A stretch of DNA of 64,000 nucleotides from Bacillota bacterium. GTDB lineage: Bacteria; Bacillota; Desulfotomaculia; Desulfotomaculales; Ammonificaceae. Position numbers and translations under genes: made by a program. The DNA lies in the NCBI GenBank assembly GCA_040755295.1, contig JBFMBK010000008.1:62001-126000 (forward strand), written 5' to 3'. This document shows positions 31,421 through 40,966 of this stretch, piece after piece. The notes beneath the pieces are model-generated. The model ran no database searches. It was not told where the DNA came from and worked only from the letters and a program-made list of their open reading frames with translations. Position 1 is the first letter of the stretch, and every line of letters begins with the position of its first letter.

Positions 31421-31864
31421 ATACTCACCCCCTGGAAACCGCCTCCCGATCAGATTTTCACCCGTCGAAAGCCGAAAGCCGGGCATTTTAAAACCGTTCC
31501 CATAACCGTTTCACCGGCCCTTGACTCAGTATCGGCTTGCGCGACACACCGAAAGTAATAAGACTCATCGAGGCATAACCCCGCCCGCCTTTTTTCGCCC
31601 CGGATTTCAGACGCACGCCATAAGAGTTGTTAGTTTTTGTAGCATCCTCGGGGTCTGGCAGTTTTAATAATACGCTATTTGGCCCGAACTATGCCATACT
31701 ATTTAATCCTTTAGCCGTAAAAAGGTGCTAAATTGTTCATACTATGTTACACGGATTTTTCCTGCTTCGGAATAAAAAGTTTTTCTAAAAGTCTATCGTG
31801 AAGAAAAACAAGAATCTTAAGCAGTGCGCGCAAAACCTATACCGGAGATGGGGAAGAGGAATAT

Positions 31865-31906
31865 GGGAGGTGAGAAGCGGGAAGTGAGAGGTGAGAGGTA
31901 GGAAGT
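31865..31906. repeat. Heptamer tract, GAGAGGT type
   Basis: Six in-phase units: gggaggt, gagaagc, gggaagt, gagaggt, gagaggt, aggaagt. In the 815-bp gene-free gap 31421-32235, which holds this tract, a terminator, an inverted-repeat element and a composite repeat. Confidence 0.8.
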
Positions 31907-31910
31907 GAAA

Positions 31911-31937
31911 AAAGCGCCGGTGTTTTCAAGGCGCTTT
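31911..31937 (-). terminator. Terminator on the minus strand
   Basis: AAAGCGCC/GGCGCTTT with an 11-nt loop and a run of T on the minus strand (31905-31912). It lies about 300 bp beyond the glyS stop. Confidence 0.65.
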
Positions 31938-31980
31938 ACCAATTCCCATGATTGGTTCTACCCCGGACAAGCCGGAATCC

Positions 31981-32073
31981 CCAGCACTCAACAGTACGTT
32001 AAAACTAATTTGCATCTTATTCACAATGCGGCTTCGAACGCCGCGTTTTTAAAACCAGCAAGTTGAGTGCCGG
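31981..32073. repeat. Inverted-repeat-bounded element, copy 1
   Basis: CCAGCACTCAAC (31981-31992) and GTTGAGTGCCGG (32062-32073) form 12-bp imperfect terminal inverted repeats 93 bp apart. Inside is GCGGC/GCCGC with GTTTTT (32028-32050), a + strand terminator. Related copies lie at 45764-45858 and 52845-52923. Confidence 0.65.
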
Positions 32074-32077
32074 GCTA

Positions 32078-32210
32078 CCACAGAGACAGATCATCAAGTC
32101 CGAACTCCTATGTCCTGCGTCCTAAGTCCGGAAACAGGGACTGCTGACTTTCGCTTCGTTTCCTCCCGTTCCCGACCTGAGAACTGGGGACTTTCAACTG
32201 AGGACTTAGC
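32078..32210. repeat. Composite intergenic repeat, copy 1 (heptamer-based)
   Basis: Starts with ACCACAGAGA, then GTCCGAA, ctcctat, gtcctgc, gtcctaa, gtccgga (32098-32132), followed by a second in-phase run ending in GAGGACT units. It is the longest dispersed repeat in the window; other copies are at 36405-36548 and 39212-39352. Confidence 0.75.
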
Positions 32211-32235
32211 TTTGTATCTCTGTGGTTAATCAGCC

Positions 32236-34377
32236 TTAAATTCCTGATCGGCGCTTATCGACGTCGGCGGTATCGGCGGTCCCGCCTTCGTCCTTAACAC
32301 ACATGGCCAACGGTATCTTCGAGAGGTCGGCCACCCGGCGCACCAAGCCGCAGACCGCCCGCAGAAGAGCAAGTCTGTTTTCACGCAGCCCGGGGTCCTC
32401 ATCCATTACCAGCACCGCGTCGAAAAAGACGTCCACGGGTTCCCGCAGCGCGCTGAGCTTCTCCAGAACGCGACCATAAGAATGGTCCTTCATATCGGCC
32501 GCAGTCTCTTCCCGCAACCTGAGCACCGCCTGGTAAAGCCGCCCCTCCGCAGGATCGGTAAAAAGAGCGGTGTCGGGCTCCCTTTCCGGCGCCGTGCGTG
32601 CAAGATTTGCCGCGCGTGTATAGGCCGTGTGGAGATCGCCGAACAGCGGCCCGCTCCGGAAATCCGTCACGGCCTTCGCGCGCCGCCAAGCGGTTTCCAC
32701 GTCGTCAAATCCGGCGGCCAGGACCGCCTCGGTAACCTCGGGAACAATGTCCTGTTCGCTGAAGAGGCCGCGAAGACGCTGCCTGAAAAACTCCATAAGC
32801 TCGTCCAGTATCTCCCCCGTATCCCGCTTGAGCCTGTGGCCGCCGTATTCGCGGCAAGCCTGCAGAATCAAGTCGCTCAAGGAGACGTGCAGCGCGCCGT
32901 CCAAAACGATATGGCAGAGCCCGAGCGCTTGGCGCCGTAAGGCGTAGGGGTCCTGGGAACCGGTCGGGATCAGCCCCAGACCGAAGCACCCTACAAGGTT
33001 GTCAACCTTATCCGCGATGCTTAATACGCGTCCGGGAACCGTCCGCGGCAACAGGTCACCGGCAAACCGCGGGAGGTACTGCTCGTACAACGCCGTCGCC
33101 ACAGTCTCCGACTCCCCGTCCCGCAGGGCATATTCTTTTCCCATGGTCCCTTGCAGCTCGGGAAACTCGTACACCATGTTCGTAAGAAGGTCGCCCTTGG
33201 AAAGGTGTGCCGCCCGTGCCGCCGCGATCATATCCTCCGGCCCGGTTTCGAGGGCCGTACCGAGATACTTGACAAGCATTCCAAGCCGCAGTGTCTTGTC
33301 GTAAAGCGTTCCGAGCTCTTCACGGTAGACCACCTTTTTCAGTCCCTGGATCCGTTTGGCCAGAGGTGTGGCGAGGTCTTCACGGTAAAAGAAAGCCGCA
33401 TCCGCGAGCCGGGCCCGGAGCACGGCCTCGTTCCCGGCACATATTGCAGCGGTATGCCCGGGCGAGCTATTGTGCACCGCGATGAACCGCGGCAGCAGGC
33501 GCCCGTCTGTCCCGTGTACCGGAAAATACCGCTGGTGCTCCCGCATCGCGGTAACAAGAACGGCTTCCGGAATTTCAAGGTACTCTTCGGGAAAACCCCC
33601 GCAAAAGGCCGTGGGGAATTCCACCAGGTTGACCACTTCGTCCAGCAGTTCGTCATCGGACGGCATCAGACATTTCTCCTGAGCGGCCAGCGCCGTTATT
33701 TGCTCCCGGACGATACGCCGCCGCTCGGCGGGGTCGACCAGGACGTAACTTTCCGCCATCCGGGAAACGTATTCTCCGGTTTTTTCGATTGTGACCGTTC
33801 CCGCCGCGAGGAAGCGGTGCCCGCGTGATTCCCGGCCGGAGACCAGTTCGTCGATGGAAAATATCACCGGCTCATCGCCGTACAGGGACGTCAACCAGCG
33901 GATGGGCCGGATAAACCGCATTTCCGTGTCGCCCCAGCGCATCGGTTTCGGAAAACCCAGACTGGTGATCAGGCGGGGACAGAGCTCCGCCAGCACCTCT
34001 TTCGCCGGTTTTCCCGGTTCTTGCTTGACCGCAAAGACGTATTCCGTTTTGCCCGCTTTCCGGACCACCAGTTCCGTGACGTCAACCCCCCTGCTCCGGG
34101 CAAAACCGGCAGCGGCCTTGGTCGGCTTCCCGAAAGCGTCATAAGCAGCCTGGCGCGCGGGGCCCTTAACCTCCTGCAACAGGGGCTCTTGCCTTTCGGG
34201 AACCCTCCTTACGAAAAGCACCAGGCGCCGCGGGGTGCCGTATGTCTCAACCGCACCGAAACCCAGCCGTGCTTCTGAAAGTAAAGACGCCGCCTTTTTG
34301 CTTAACTCCTCCAGCGCGCCGGGCAAAAAACGCGCCGGGATTTCTTCCGTCCCTATCTCCAGTAAAAAATCTCTCAT
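32236..34377 (-). CDS. glyS: Glycyl-tRNA synthetase beta subunit
   Basis: Bacterial alpha2beta2 GlyRS, beta chain, about 700 aa as expected (713). N-terminal MRDFLLEIGTEEIPARFLP is the standard GlyS start; the sequence continues with the B-domain ALREHQRYFPVHG and TKGDL-like SKGDLLTNMVYEFPELQG, and the C-terminal anticodon-binding region (RLALLRAVCGLVRRVADLSKI). The C-tail (last 20 residues, charged) is longer than usual. It is co-transcribed with glyQ; the ribosome site for glyS lies at the glyQ stop. Confidence 0.97.
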   Translation of the reverse strand: MRDFLLEIGTEEIPARFLPGALEELSKKAASLLSEARLGFGAVETYGTPRRLVLFVRRVPERQEPLLQEVKGPARQAAYDAFGKPTKAAAGFARSRGVDVTELVVRKAGKTEYVFAVKQEPGKPAKEVLAELCPRLITSLGFPKPMRWGDTEMRFIRPIRWLTSLYGDEPVIFSIDELVSGRESRGHRFLAAGTVTIEKTGEYVSRMAESYVLVDPAERRRIVREQITALAAQEKCLMPSDDELLDEVVNLVEFPTAFCGGFPEEYLEIPEAVLVTAMREHQRYFPVHGTDGRLLPRFIAVHNSSPGHTAAICAGNEAVLRARLADAAFFYREDLATPLAKRIQGLKKVVYREELGTLYDKTLRLGMLVKYLGTALETGPEDMIAAARAAHLSKGDLLTNMVYEFPELQGTMGKEYALRDGESETVATALYEQYLPRFAGDLLPRTVPGRVLSIADKVDNLVGCFGLGLIPTGSQDPYALRRQALGLCHIVLDGALHVSLSDLILQACREYGGHRLKRDTGEILDELMEFFRQRLRGLFSEQDIVPEVTEAVLAAGFDDVETAWRRAKAVTDFRSGPLFGDLHTAYTRAANLARTAPEREPDTALFTDPAEGRLYQAVLRLREETAADMKDHSYGRVLEKLSALREPVDVFFDAVLVMDEDPGLRENRLALLRAVCGLVRRVADLSKIPLAMCVKDEGGTADTADVDKRRSGI

Positions 34378-34383
34378 GGTTCA

Positions 34384-35256
34384 CTACCCCTTCTTCAATA
34401 ACGGGTAACCCAGGGCTTCCCGCTGCGCTACATAGGCCCGCGCACAGGAACGGGCAAGCGCCCTGATCCGGGTGATAAAACCGGTCCTTTCAGTGACGCT
34501 TATGGCGCCGCGCGCGTCCAGCAGGTTGAAGGTGTGTGAGCACTTGAGCACGTAATCGTACGCGGGCAGGACCAATCCCTCCTTCAACGCCTGCGACGCT
34601 TCTGTTTCAAACGCGTCAAACACATTAAACAGGAAAGAGGTGTCCGCCACCTCAAAGTTATAACGCGAGTGTTCCACCTCGCCCTGGTGGTGCACGTCTC
34701 CGTAAGTAACATCGTTCACCCAACTAATATCGAATACGCTCCTTGCGCCCTGAAGGGCCATTGCGATCCTTTCCAGCCCGTAGGTTATTTCGGCTGAAAC
34801 CGGCCGTAGGTCATAGCCGCCACACTGCTGGAAATAAGTAAACTGGGTTATTTCCATTCCGTCCAGCCAGATCTCCCAGCCCAATCCCCATGCACCCAAA
34901 GTAGGGGATTCCCAGTTGTCTTCGACCAGACGGATATCGTGAGTAAGCGGATCAATGGATAAAGCACGCAGACTGTCAAGATAAACCTCGATCACGTCAT
35001 CGGGTGAAGGTTTCAGGATTACCTGGAACTGGTAGTAATGCTGGAGGCGGTTCGGGTTTTCCCCGTACCGGCCGTCGGTCGGCCGCCGCGAGGGCTCGAC
35101 GTAAGCGACTTTCCAGGGCTCCGGTCCCAGCACCCGGAAGAAGGTGGCCGGGTTCATTGTTCCCGCCCCCTTCTCGGTGTCGTATGGCTGTTGTATTACA
35201 CAGCCCTTATCCGCCCAGAAGCGGTTGAGTGTGAGTATCAATTCCTGGAAGTTCAA
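34384..35256 (-). CDS. glyQ: Glycyl-tRNA synthetase alpha subunit
   Basis: Class II aminoacyl-tRNA synthetase alpha chain, 290 aa as usual. Motif 1/2 region: [20 protein letters not shown] near the N-terminus and [20 protein letters not shown] (tRNA/ATP binding), then [12 protein letters not shown]. It charges tRNA-Gly together with GlyS. TTG start at 35256 with aaagggg upstream. No T-box hallmark (GGTGGNACC) was seen upstream. Instead a dispersed leader-like element lies there. Confidence 0.97.
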   Translation of the reverse strand: MNFQELILTLNRFWADKGCVIQQPYDTEKGAGTMNPATFFRVLGPEPWKVAYVEPSRRPTDGRYGENPNRLQHYYQFQVILKPSPDDVIEVYLDSLRALSIDPLTHDIRLVEDNWESPTLGAWGLGWEIWLDGMEITQFTYFQQCGGYDLRPVSAEITYGLERIAMALQGARSVFDISWVNDVTYGDVHHQGEVEHSRYNFEVADTSFLFNVFDAFETEASQALKEGLVLPAYDYVLKCSHTFNLLDARGAISVTERTGFITRIRALARSCARAYVAQREALGYPLLKKG

Positions 35257-35274
35257 GCCCTATCCCCTTTCCGC

Positions 35275-35490
35275 TCCTAAGAAAATAGTTCTTCTTTCGG
35301 AGGGCACAACGATAAGCAACGCATTGCTGCGTCAGCCCGGTGAGCCGAATCCTCACGTACGCACCCAGTACGTTCCGGTTCGCCTCCCCGGTCTTCCCTG
35401 CATTACTTCTTGTTGCGCTCCGTGTAAGTTACAATACTGCTTCTAAGTTCCAAGCTTACGGGTCTTCCCGTTTTCATTCTTTTGTTGGAG
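35275..35490 (-). promoter_or_regulatory. Leader-like repeated element upstream of glyQ (most complete copy)
   Basis: On the minus strand it reads from aatgaaaacggg through cgtaagcttggaactta (stem TAAG/CTTA), then cagggaagaccgggg and ggaacgtactgg, then a loop region, ending in ccgaaagaagaactatttt and ttaggag next to the ribosome site. The 5' half matches sequences at 40757-40890 and 45866-45960; the 3' half matches 46005-46046 and 51896-51930. Confidence 0.55.
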
Positions 35491-35518
35491 CGACCCCTGA
35501 CCGCATGGCGAACTTCAT

Positions 35519-36253
35519 CTATAAATCGTCAAGGAATCCCAACGACCGGGGCCGGTACCCAAAATGATAAGCTATGGTTGCCGGCAAGATCCGTTTTAGT
35601 TCCGTTCGAACAGCAGGATCCGGTTTTAACGTAAAAACGCGTCCCAGGGTGTCCTCGGGCAGCCGTCGTAATGTCCTGAGGGTCCCGGGCAGCATACTCA
35701 TAGCCGTAAACCCCTTCCGGCAGACCGGGCACAGAACCCCACCGGCTTCAGGGCTGAAGGCAAGTGATCTGACATGATCAAGGGGTTTGCGGCAGGAAAC
35801 ACAGCAGTCCAGTTCCGGACCGAAACCCGTCAGCGCCAACACGCGGATCTCAAAGGCACGGGTAAGCAGTTCGGAATCCCCGTTCAACTTCCGGAGCGAT
35901 TCAACAAGAAGGAGGTAGAGCGGGCGGTTGGGAACCTCATCAACGGTAAAGCCGTCCACCAACTCCGCATAGTAGTGGGCAAGGCCGAACCAACGCACGT
36001 CTTTCTCTATATGCTGAAAGTGCTCCAGCTCCTCCGCTTGATCGACACGGCTTAATTCTTTCTCACGCGTCAGAAAAAAACGCGAGCGAGAGAACGGCTG
36101 GACCGCCCCGCGCTTTCTACTTGTAGGCCGCGCACTCCCGTAGCTGATAGCGCGGATCTTCCCGTACTCGAGGGAGTACAGGGTTAAAATGCGGTCCGCC
36201 TCTTTGTACTCGTTTGCTTTGAGTACCACCGCCTCGGCTCTTAAAAATTTCAT
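35519..36253 (-). CDS. recO: DNA repair protein RecO
   Basis: 244 aa. N-terminal OB fold (FLRAEAVVLKANEYKEADRILT, residues 2-23) and a C-terminal helical domain with a zinc site CCVSCRKP...LCPVCR (about residues 147-180), as in Gram-positive RecO. It loads RecA onto SSB-coated gaps with RecR. Its place upstream of glyQS in the same direction follows the recO-glyQ-glyS order of Bacillus and clostridia. The start is ATG at 36253 after caggtg. Confidence 0.95.
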   Translation of the reverse strand: MKFLRAEAVVLKANEYKEADRILTLYSLEYGKIRAISYGSARPTSRKRGAVQPFSRSRFFLTREKELSRVDQAEELEHFQHIEKDVRWFGLAHYYAELVDGFTVDEVPNRPLYLLLVESLRKLNGDSELLTRAFEIRVLALTGFGPELDCCVSCRKPLDHVRSLAFSPEAGGVLCPVCRKGFTAMSMLPGTLRTLRRLPEDTLGRVFTLKPDPAVRTELKRILPATIAYHFGYRPRSLGFLDDL

Positions 36254-36280
36254 TATTACACCTGATGAGTTTACGGGTCA

Positions 36281-36322
36281 GTATTTAGTATTTAGTAGTC
36301 AGTAGTCAGTAGTCAGTAGTAG
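36281..36322. repeat. Heptamer tract, GTAGTCA type
   Basis: Units gtattta, gtattta, gtagtca, gtagtca, gtagtca, gtagtag; the first two differ from the rest by the same substitutions, so the array shows internal homogenisation. It lies upstream of recO. Confidence 0.85.
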
Positions 36323-36390
36323 AAATCCGGAACTCAGGAGCCATAAGGGCGAAACCTGGAACCCGTAAATAGTGTTACTCCCCGCCATCT

Positions 36391-36548
36391 TCGGACTGAG
36401 GACGCTTTCTAAAGTCCGAACCTGTATCCTAAGTCTGGAAAAAGGGACTGGGGACTTTCGACTTCGCTTTCCTCCCGTTCCCGGACTGAGGACTTTCGAC
36501 TGAGGACTTAATTTATGACTCGTAACCCGCGACTCGTGACTCGTAAAA
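36391..36548. repeat. Composite intergenic repeat, copy 2
   Basis: Includes gtccgaa (36414-36420), then ggggact, ttcgact, tcgcttt, cctcccg, and gaggact, ttcgact, gaggact, and a terminal gactcgt-type run (cgcgact, cgtgact, cgtaaaa). It runs up to six bases from the ymdB stop. Confidence 0.75.
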
Positions 36549-36554
36549 AAAATT

Positions 36555-37334
36555 TCAAATCTCGTAATTCTGTATCCTCTCGATACCTAAGGCCTTGCCC
36601 GTGGCGGGATCGACAGTAACCACGCAGGCGTTGAACTGGTAAGGCCCGCCGGCGACCTCAAACCTTTTTGGAAGCTGCGTCAGGAACCGGTCAATGATAA
36701 TGTCGGTTTTCACACCGATCACCGAATCACGCGGCCCGGTCATGCCGACGTCGGTTATATATGCCGTACCTTCCGGCAGAATACGTTCGTCAGCGGTCTG
36801 GACGTGGGTATGCGTGCCTAAGACGGCGGTTACCCTGCCGTCCATAAACCACCCGAACGCTACTTTTTCCGATGTGGTCTCAGCGTGAAAGTCCACAATA
36901 ATCACGTCCGTCCGGGGCGATAGTTCGGCCAGTATCTCCTCCGCTTTGCGGAATGGACAGTCTACCGGCGGCATAAATACCCTTCCGGACAGATTCACTA
37001 TACCCACATTGTAGCCTTCACAGGGGAAAACCCCGTAACCAATGCCGGGCACATCCGGAGGATAATTGGCCGGGCGAATCAGCCGGGGTTCTTCAGCAAT
37101 AAACCGGTAACTGTCCTTTTTGTCCCATATGTGGTTTCCGCCTGTAAGAACATCGATCCCGTAGCCGAAAAGCTCTTCGGCAGTTTCGCGGGTGATACCG
37201 ACACCCCCGGCGGCATTTTCGCCGTTGGCCACCACAAGGCTCGCCGGAAACGACCTTCTAAGGTCCGGCAGGTTTTCTTTTACCGCCCGTCGGCCACACC
37301 GCCCGACGATGTCGCCTACCATCAGGATACGCAT
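36555..37334 (-). CDS. ymdB: YmdB-type metallophosphoesterase (TIGR00282 family)
   Basis: 259 aa. Metal-binding motifs of the calcineurin-like fold: MVGDIVGRCGRR (residues 5-16), NGENAAGG, GGNHIWDKK, DFHAETTSEK and LGTHTHVQTAD. The family hydrolyses 2',3'-cyclic nucleotides (B. subtilis YmdB) and affects biofilm and stress responses. It lies 12 bp after rny, the classic rny-ymdB operon. Confidence 0.93.
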   Translation of the reverse strand: MRILMVGDIVGRCGRRAVKENLPDLRRSFPASLVVANGENAAGGVGITRETAEELFGYGIDVLTGGNHIWDKKDSYRFIAEEPRLIRPANYPPDVPGIGYGVFPCEGYNVGIVNLSGRVFMPPVDCPFRKAEEILAELSPRTDVIIVDFHAETTSEKVAFGWFMDGRVTAVLGTHTHVQTADERILPEGTAYITDVGMTGPRDSVIGVKTDIIIDRFLTQLPKRFEVAGGPYQFNACVVTVDPATGKALGIERIQNYEI

Positions 37335-37346
37335 CGCTCAGCCCCG

Positions 37347-38885
37347 CTACTTGGCGTATTCCACCGCTCTGGTCTCGCGGATTATAATGACCTTTACCTG
37401 ACCGGGATACTCCAGTTCGTTCTCTATCTTACCGGCGACGTCACGGGCCAGACGAACCACCGTCAGGTCGTCAACCCGTTCGGGTTTTACCATTACCCTT
37501 ATCTCACGTCCGGCCTGAACGGCAAAAGCTTTGTCCACTCCCTGGAACGAGTTGGCTATCTCCTCGAGCTTCGTAAGCCGTTTTAGGTAAGCCTCCAGTG
37601 TTTCCCTGCGAGCACCCGGGCGCGCGGCGGAAATGGCGTCCGCCGCCTGCACCAGTACCGCTTCAACCGTCTGTGGCTCTTCCTCGCCGTGGTGCGCGGC
37701 GATGGCGTGCAGGACCTCCGGGTCTTCGCCGTACTTACGGGCCAGTTCCACACCTATGGCAACGTGCGGGCCCTCCATTTCCCTGTCCACCGCTTTGCCG
37801 ATATCGTGCAGGAGACCGGAACGCCTGGCCAGGGCGACGTTGGCCTTAAGCTCCGCAGCCATATAGCCCGCAAGGTACATCACTTCCAGCGAGTGCTTCA
37901 AAACGTTTTGACCGTAACTTGTCCGGAATTTCAACCTGCCGAGCAGCCTGATAAGTTCCTCATGCAGACCGGGTACTCCGGCCTCAAATGCGGCCTGTTC
38001 ACCGGTTTCCCAGATATGGCGGTCAACATCTTTCTGAGCCTTTTCAACCATCTCTTCGATCCGCGCCGGATGAATGCGGCCGTCGGATACCAACCGCTCC
38101 AGCGCCAAGCGGGCGATCTCCCTTCGGACGGGATCAAAGCCCGACAGTATTACGGCTTCCGGGGTATCGTCAATGATAAGGTCCACCCCCGTAAGGTTCT
38201 CAAAAGCCCTGATGTTACGGCCCTCCCGGCCGATAATCCGGCCCTTCATTTCATCGTTGGGTAAAGGAATAACAGACACCGTGGTTTCGCTTACCTGGTC
38301 GACAGCGCAACGCTGGATGCCCAGCGCGACAATCTCTTTCGCGCGGCGTTCCCCTTCCTCTTTGGCCTTGGCTTCAATCTCTCTTATAATCATCGCCGCC
38401 TCTTGCTGCATGTCTTTTTCCACTTCCGTCAGCAAGATCTGGCGCGCCTCTTCGGCGGAAAGTCCTGAAACACGCTGCAGCTCAGTCAAACGCGCAGCAT
38501 GTACCTTTTCCAGTTCGGCTTTTATATTGCTGATCTCCGACTCTTTCTTACCGAGTCCCTCTTCCCGTTTTTGGAACGCTTCAAGTTTCGACTCTATCGC
38601 TTCAGCCCTCTGGCTTAAACGTTTTTCAATCCGTTGAAGTTCCTGGCGCCGTTCCCGGTTGTCGCGTTCGGCCTCGTTTTTCAGCTTCAGTATCTCTTCT
38701 TTCGCCTCTAAAAGCGCTTCCCGCTTGGCGCCCTCGGCGTCCTTAACGGCCTTGTCCAAAATCTGACGGGACCGCTCCTCAGCCGATAAGATCTTAGATT
38801 CGGCCATGAACCGCCGGGCGAAATAACCGACCACTAAAGCCACGACGCCTACGGCCGCGTAATAAAACCAAACCCCGTCGGTCAA
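37347..38885 (-). CDS. rny: Ribonuclease Y
   Basis: 512 aa, the standard length. N-terminal membrane anchor (about residues 6-22), a long coiled coil (about 30-195, Lys/Glu/Arg heptads), KH domain ([20 protein letters not shown], about 212-231) and HD domain with [13 protein letters not shown] and LHDIGKAVD (about 345-385). Endoribonuclease that starts mRNA decay at the membrane. The start (TTG at 38885) is not certain because the ribosome site ggagg lies only three bases away. Confidence 0.96.
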   Translation of the reverse strand: MTDGVWFYYAAVGVVALVVGYFARRFMAESKILSAEERSRQILDKAVKDAEGAKREALLEAKEEILKLKNEAERDNRERRQELQRIEKRLSQRAEAIESKLEAFQKREEGLGKKESEISNIKAELEKVHAARLTELQRVSGLSAEEARQILLTEVEKDMQQEAAMIIREIEAKAKEEGERRAKEIVALGIQRCAVDQVSETTVSVIPLPNDEMKGRIIGREGRNIRAFENLTGVDLIIDDTPEAVILSGFDPVRREIARLALERLVSDGRIHPARIEEMVEKAQKDVDRHIWETGEQAAFEAGVPGLHEELIRLLGRLKFRTSYGQNVLKHSLEVMYLAGYMAAELKANVALARRSGLLHDIGKAVDREMEGPHVAIGVELARKYGEDPEVLHAIAAHHGEEEPQTVEAVLVQAADAISAARPGARRETLEAYLKRLTKLEEIANSFQGVDKAFAVQAGREIRVMVKPERVDDLTVVRLARDVAGKIENELEYPGQVKVIIIRETRAVEYAK

Positions 38886-38929
38886 AAACCTCCACCCCCA
38901 TTTCTGAATTAATTTTTTGTTTTAAAAAA

Positions 38930-38951
38930 TAAAAAACCGAGACAAACTCGG
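38930..38951 (-). terminator. Terminator between metF and rny
   Basis: CCGAG/CTCGG 5-bp stem, followed on the minus strand by TTTTTTATTTTTT. It ends transcription from the metF side or attenuates rny transcription. Confidence 0.6.
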
Positions 38952-39154
38952 CAGAAAAAGAAAGTGGAACACCACTGTCACATTTAATTGTCTAAGAAGC
39001 GGCTGTCGATTTTCCTAACGTACTCAAGCTACGCCTACACTTCTTTATAAAAAACGCCTGGTGGCGGTACACATTCTATTTTCTCCCAAGTTGATTGTAT
39101 TGTATAGTTTTAAGCCGGGTAGTGTCAAGCAGGTAACCCCTGGGTTATTCTTAC

Positions 39155-39180
39155 AATAAAAAAGGTGGATAAAATCCACC
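39155..39180 (-). terminator. Terminator of metF
   Basis: GGTGGAT, AAA loop, ATCCACC, with a T-run on the minus strand. It lies about 180 bp after the metF stop. Confidence 0.7.
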
Positions 39181-39211
39181 CTGCAAACCAACCGCCAAGA
39201 CGCCAAAATAG

Positions 39212-39352
39212 TTCACCACAGAGACATACTATCAAGTCCGAAGTCCTATGTCCTGCGTCCTGAGTCCGGGAAAAGGGGCTGGGGACTTTCGCCTTCATTT
39301 TCTTCCCGTTCCTGGACTGAGAACCGGGGACTTTCGACTGAGGACCTTAAAT
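39212..39352. repeat. Composite intergenic repeat, copy 3
   Basis: TTCACCACAGAGACA followed by gtccgaa, gtcctat, gtcctgc, gtcctga, gtccggg (39236-39270) and a second run ending gggact, ttcgact, gaggacc. Most similar to copy 1. It ends just before the metF stop. Confidence 0.78.
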
Positions 39353-39354
39353 TG

Positions 39355-40311
39355 CTACCCGCCCCGGTGATAATCTTCGTTTACGCCGTGCGGCAGGCCT
39401 TCACCCGCGCCCGGCTGCCAGAACTGCCATGCTTCCGGCGGTTCCCACCGGTCAAGGTCCACATTCCTTAAAACCTGGGTCACCCAGTCCGACCTGTTTA
39501 GCGTATACAGGTGCACCCCGTCCACGCCGTTTTCCACAAGGTCCTGCACCTGGGCGGTGGCATACTCGATGCCGGCCTTTTCCAAACCCTCCGGATCGCT
39601 CTCATACCTTTCAAGCATCGCCAAAACCTCGGCGGGGATGGAAGCCCCGCACAAACTGATCATACGCTCCAGGGCACCGGCGTTCAGGACCGGAAGAATG
39701 CCGGCGGAAATGGGACAGGTGACGCCGATCTTGCGAACGCTTTCAAGAAAATGATAGAAAACGCGGTTGTCAAAGAACAACTGCGTGATCAGCAGTTCGG
39801 CGCCGGCATCGGTCTTCTCCTTAAGATATGCCCAATCCGTACTGATGCGCGGCGACGCGATGTGTCCCTCGGGATAGGCCGCGGCGCCGATGCCGAATAT
39901 CCCTTTCTTTCGGATGTGTCTTATCAGGTCTGCCGCGAATCGAAAATCATCCTTGGTATGGTCGTAATTCTGAACCCCTTTGGGCGGATCACCGCGCAGG
40001 GCAAGGATATTTCCGACCCCGCCGGCGTTGAGCCGGGACAGGATATCGTCGATCTCGCCGGTGGTGTGTCCGACACAGGTTAAATGCGCCATTACCTCAA
40101 AACCAAGTCTGCTTACGAGGGACGCGATTTCTATGGTCGTTTCCCTGGTGGTGCCGCCGGCCCCGTAGGTGACGCTGATAAAGGCCGGGGACAGTTCCTT
40201 AAACTTTGAAACCAGTCGGGAGATTATTTCCGTTCTGTCCTCGGTCTTGGGAGGAAAGACTTCTAGAGAAACAACCGGTTTTTTATTTTTGTAAAAATCC
40301 CTTATATGCAC
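39355..40311 (-). CDS. metF: Methylenetetrahydrofolate reductase, stand-alone MetF
   Basis: 318 aa MTHFR barrel that reduces 5,10-methylene-THF to 5-methyl-THF using FAD. Family features: VSLEVFPPKTEDRTE at the N-terminus, GAGGTTRETT, HLTCVGHTTGEID, LALRGDPP, YPEGH and CPISAGILPVLN. It is distinct in sequence from the second MetF at 46734 and lacks a MetV partner gene. GTG start at 40311 with aggagg seven bases before it. As it stands apart from the NuoEFG-MetVF cluster it may use a different donor. Confidence 0.93.
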   Translation of the reverse strand: MHIRDFYKNKKPVVSLEVFPPKTEDRTEIISRLVSKFKELSPAFISVTYGAGGTTRETTIEIASLVSRLGFEVMAHLTCVGHTTGEIDDILSRLNAGGVGNILALRGDPPKGVQNYDHTKDDFRFAADLIRHIRKKGIFGIGAAAYPEGHIASPRISTDWAYLKEKTDAGAELLITQLFFDNRVFYHFLESVRKIGVTCPISAGILPVLNAGALERMISLCGASIPAEVLAMLERYESDPEGLEKAGIEYATAQVQDLVENGVDGVHLYTLNRSDWVTQVLRNVDLDRWEPPEAWQFWQPGAGEGLPHGVNEDYHRGG

Positions 40312-40333
40312 GGCTTCCCCTCCTGCATAAACT

Positions 40334-40466
40334 CAGAATCCAGAATAGAGAATATGACTTCAAGTTCCGTAATTTGCAAATCGCAACTCCGTAAACCCGC
40401 GATGTTACTGTCTCCGGACTTAGGACCACCGACCGGTTAACGACACCGACTACCGGCTACTGACTA
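40334..40466. repeat. Heptamer tracts upstream of metF
   Basis: 40334-40354: cagaatc, cagaata, gagaata. 40415-40466: cggactt, aggacca, ccgaccg, then ccgacta, ccggcta, ctgacta. These lie in the 655-bp gap 40312-40966, which otherwise holds only the leader-like element. Confidence 0.65.
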
Positions 40467-40756
40467 TTATTTTGCCCTCTAGAGGAAGAACATACCCGTA
40501 AACCGTTTAAACCTTAATAAGGTACTTACAACCTTTTTACTATTCCACTCGCCCAAATTCTATTGATAATTAGGCACAATTATTGATAAATTATCCTCAA
40601 AATGCAACAGCAGTTAATAGAGTTTTTGGCCTTCCAATTTGCTTGAGAGTGTTAATCGATTTCTTGATAGATTCAAACCTGGATGCCGAAAAACAACAGC
40701 CTCTATCCTTCAATTCCTTTCTAAAACGGAGTCGCTCATGCCGCGTTGCGGCATAA

Positions 40757-40890
40757 CGAAGGATGAAAATATAAACCCTTAAGCGTGTTGCTTAGCTGTA
40801 GAAGTGTAGAAAAACGAAACGCCGTGAGAAGCGAGCAGGGCAAGGAAGATTGGCAAGGACGAGCCGGAGCGTACTGATTCAGATGTTGGA
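40757..40890 (+). promoter_or_regulatory. Leader-like repeated element upstream of the NuoEFG-MetVF cluster
   Basis: From ggatgaaaatataaaccc through TAAGCGTGTTGCTTAG (a 5-bp hairpin) and gaaacgccgtgagaagcgag to ggcaaggacgagccgg. It matches 45866-45960 closely and the glyQ leader more loosely. The 3' block (gaagnactatttt) is missing here. Confidence 0.5.
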
Positions 40891-40966
40891 AGCCTGTTTT
40901 CAAGGGGAAATTGGTCCGGTAATCCTAAGGGTTAATTCATTTTAAGAAAAAAGGAGATTAGTAGTT

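Noticed and set aside
30785-31486. Longer CcpN starting at 31486
   Set aside because: The extra 22 residues do not match the family start, while a TTG at 31420 has a strong ribosome site and aligns with CcpN.
35281-35500. T-box leader for glyQS
   Set aside because: GlyRS genes of Firmicutes often have T-boxes, but the hallmark GGTGGNACC box and specifier-loop layout were not seen; the element here is different.
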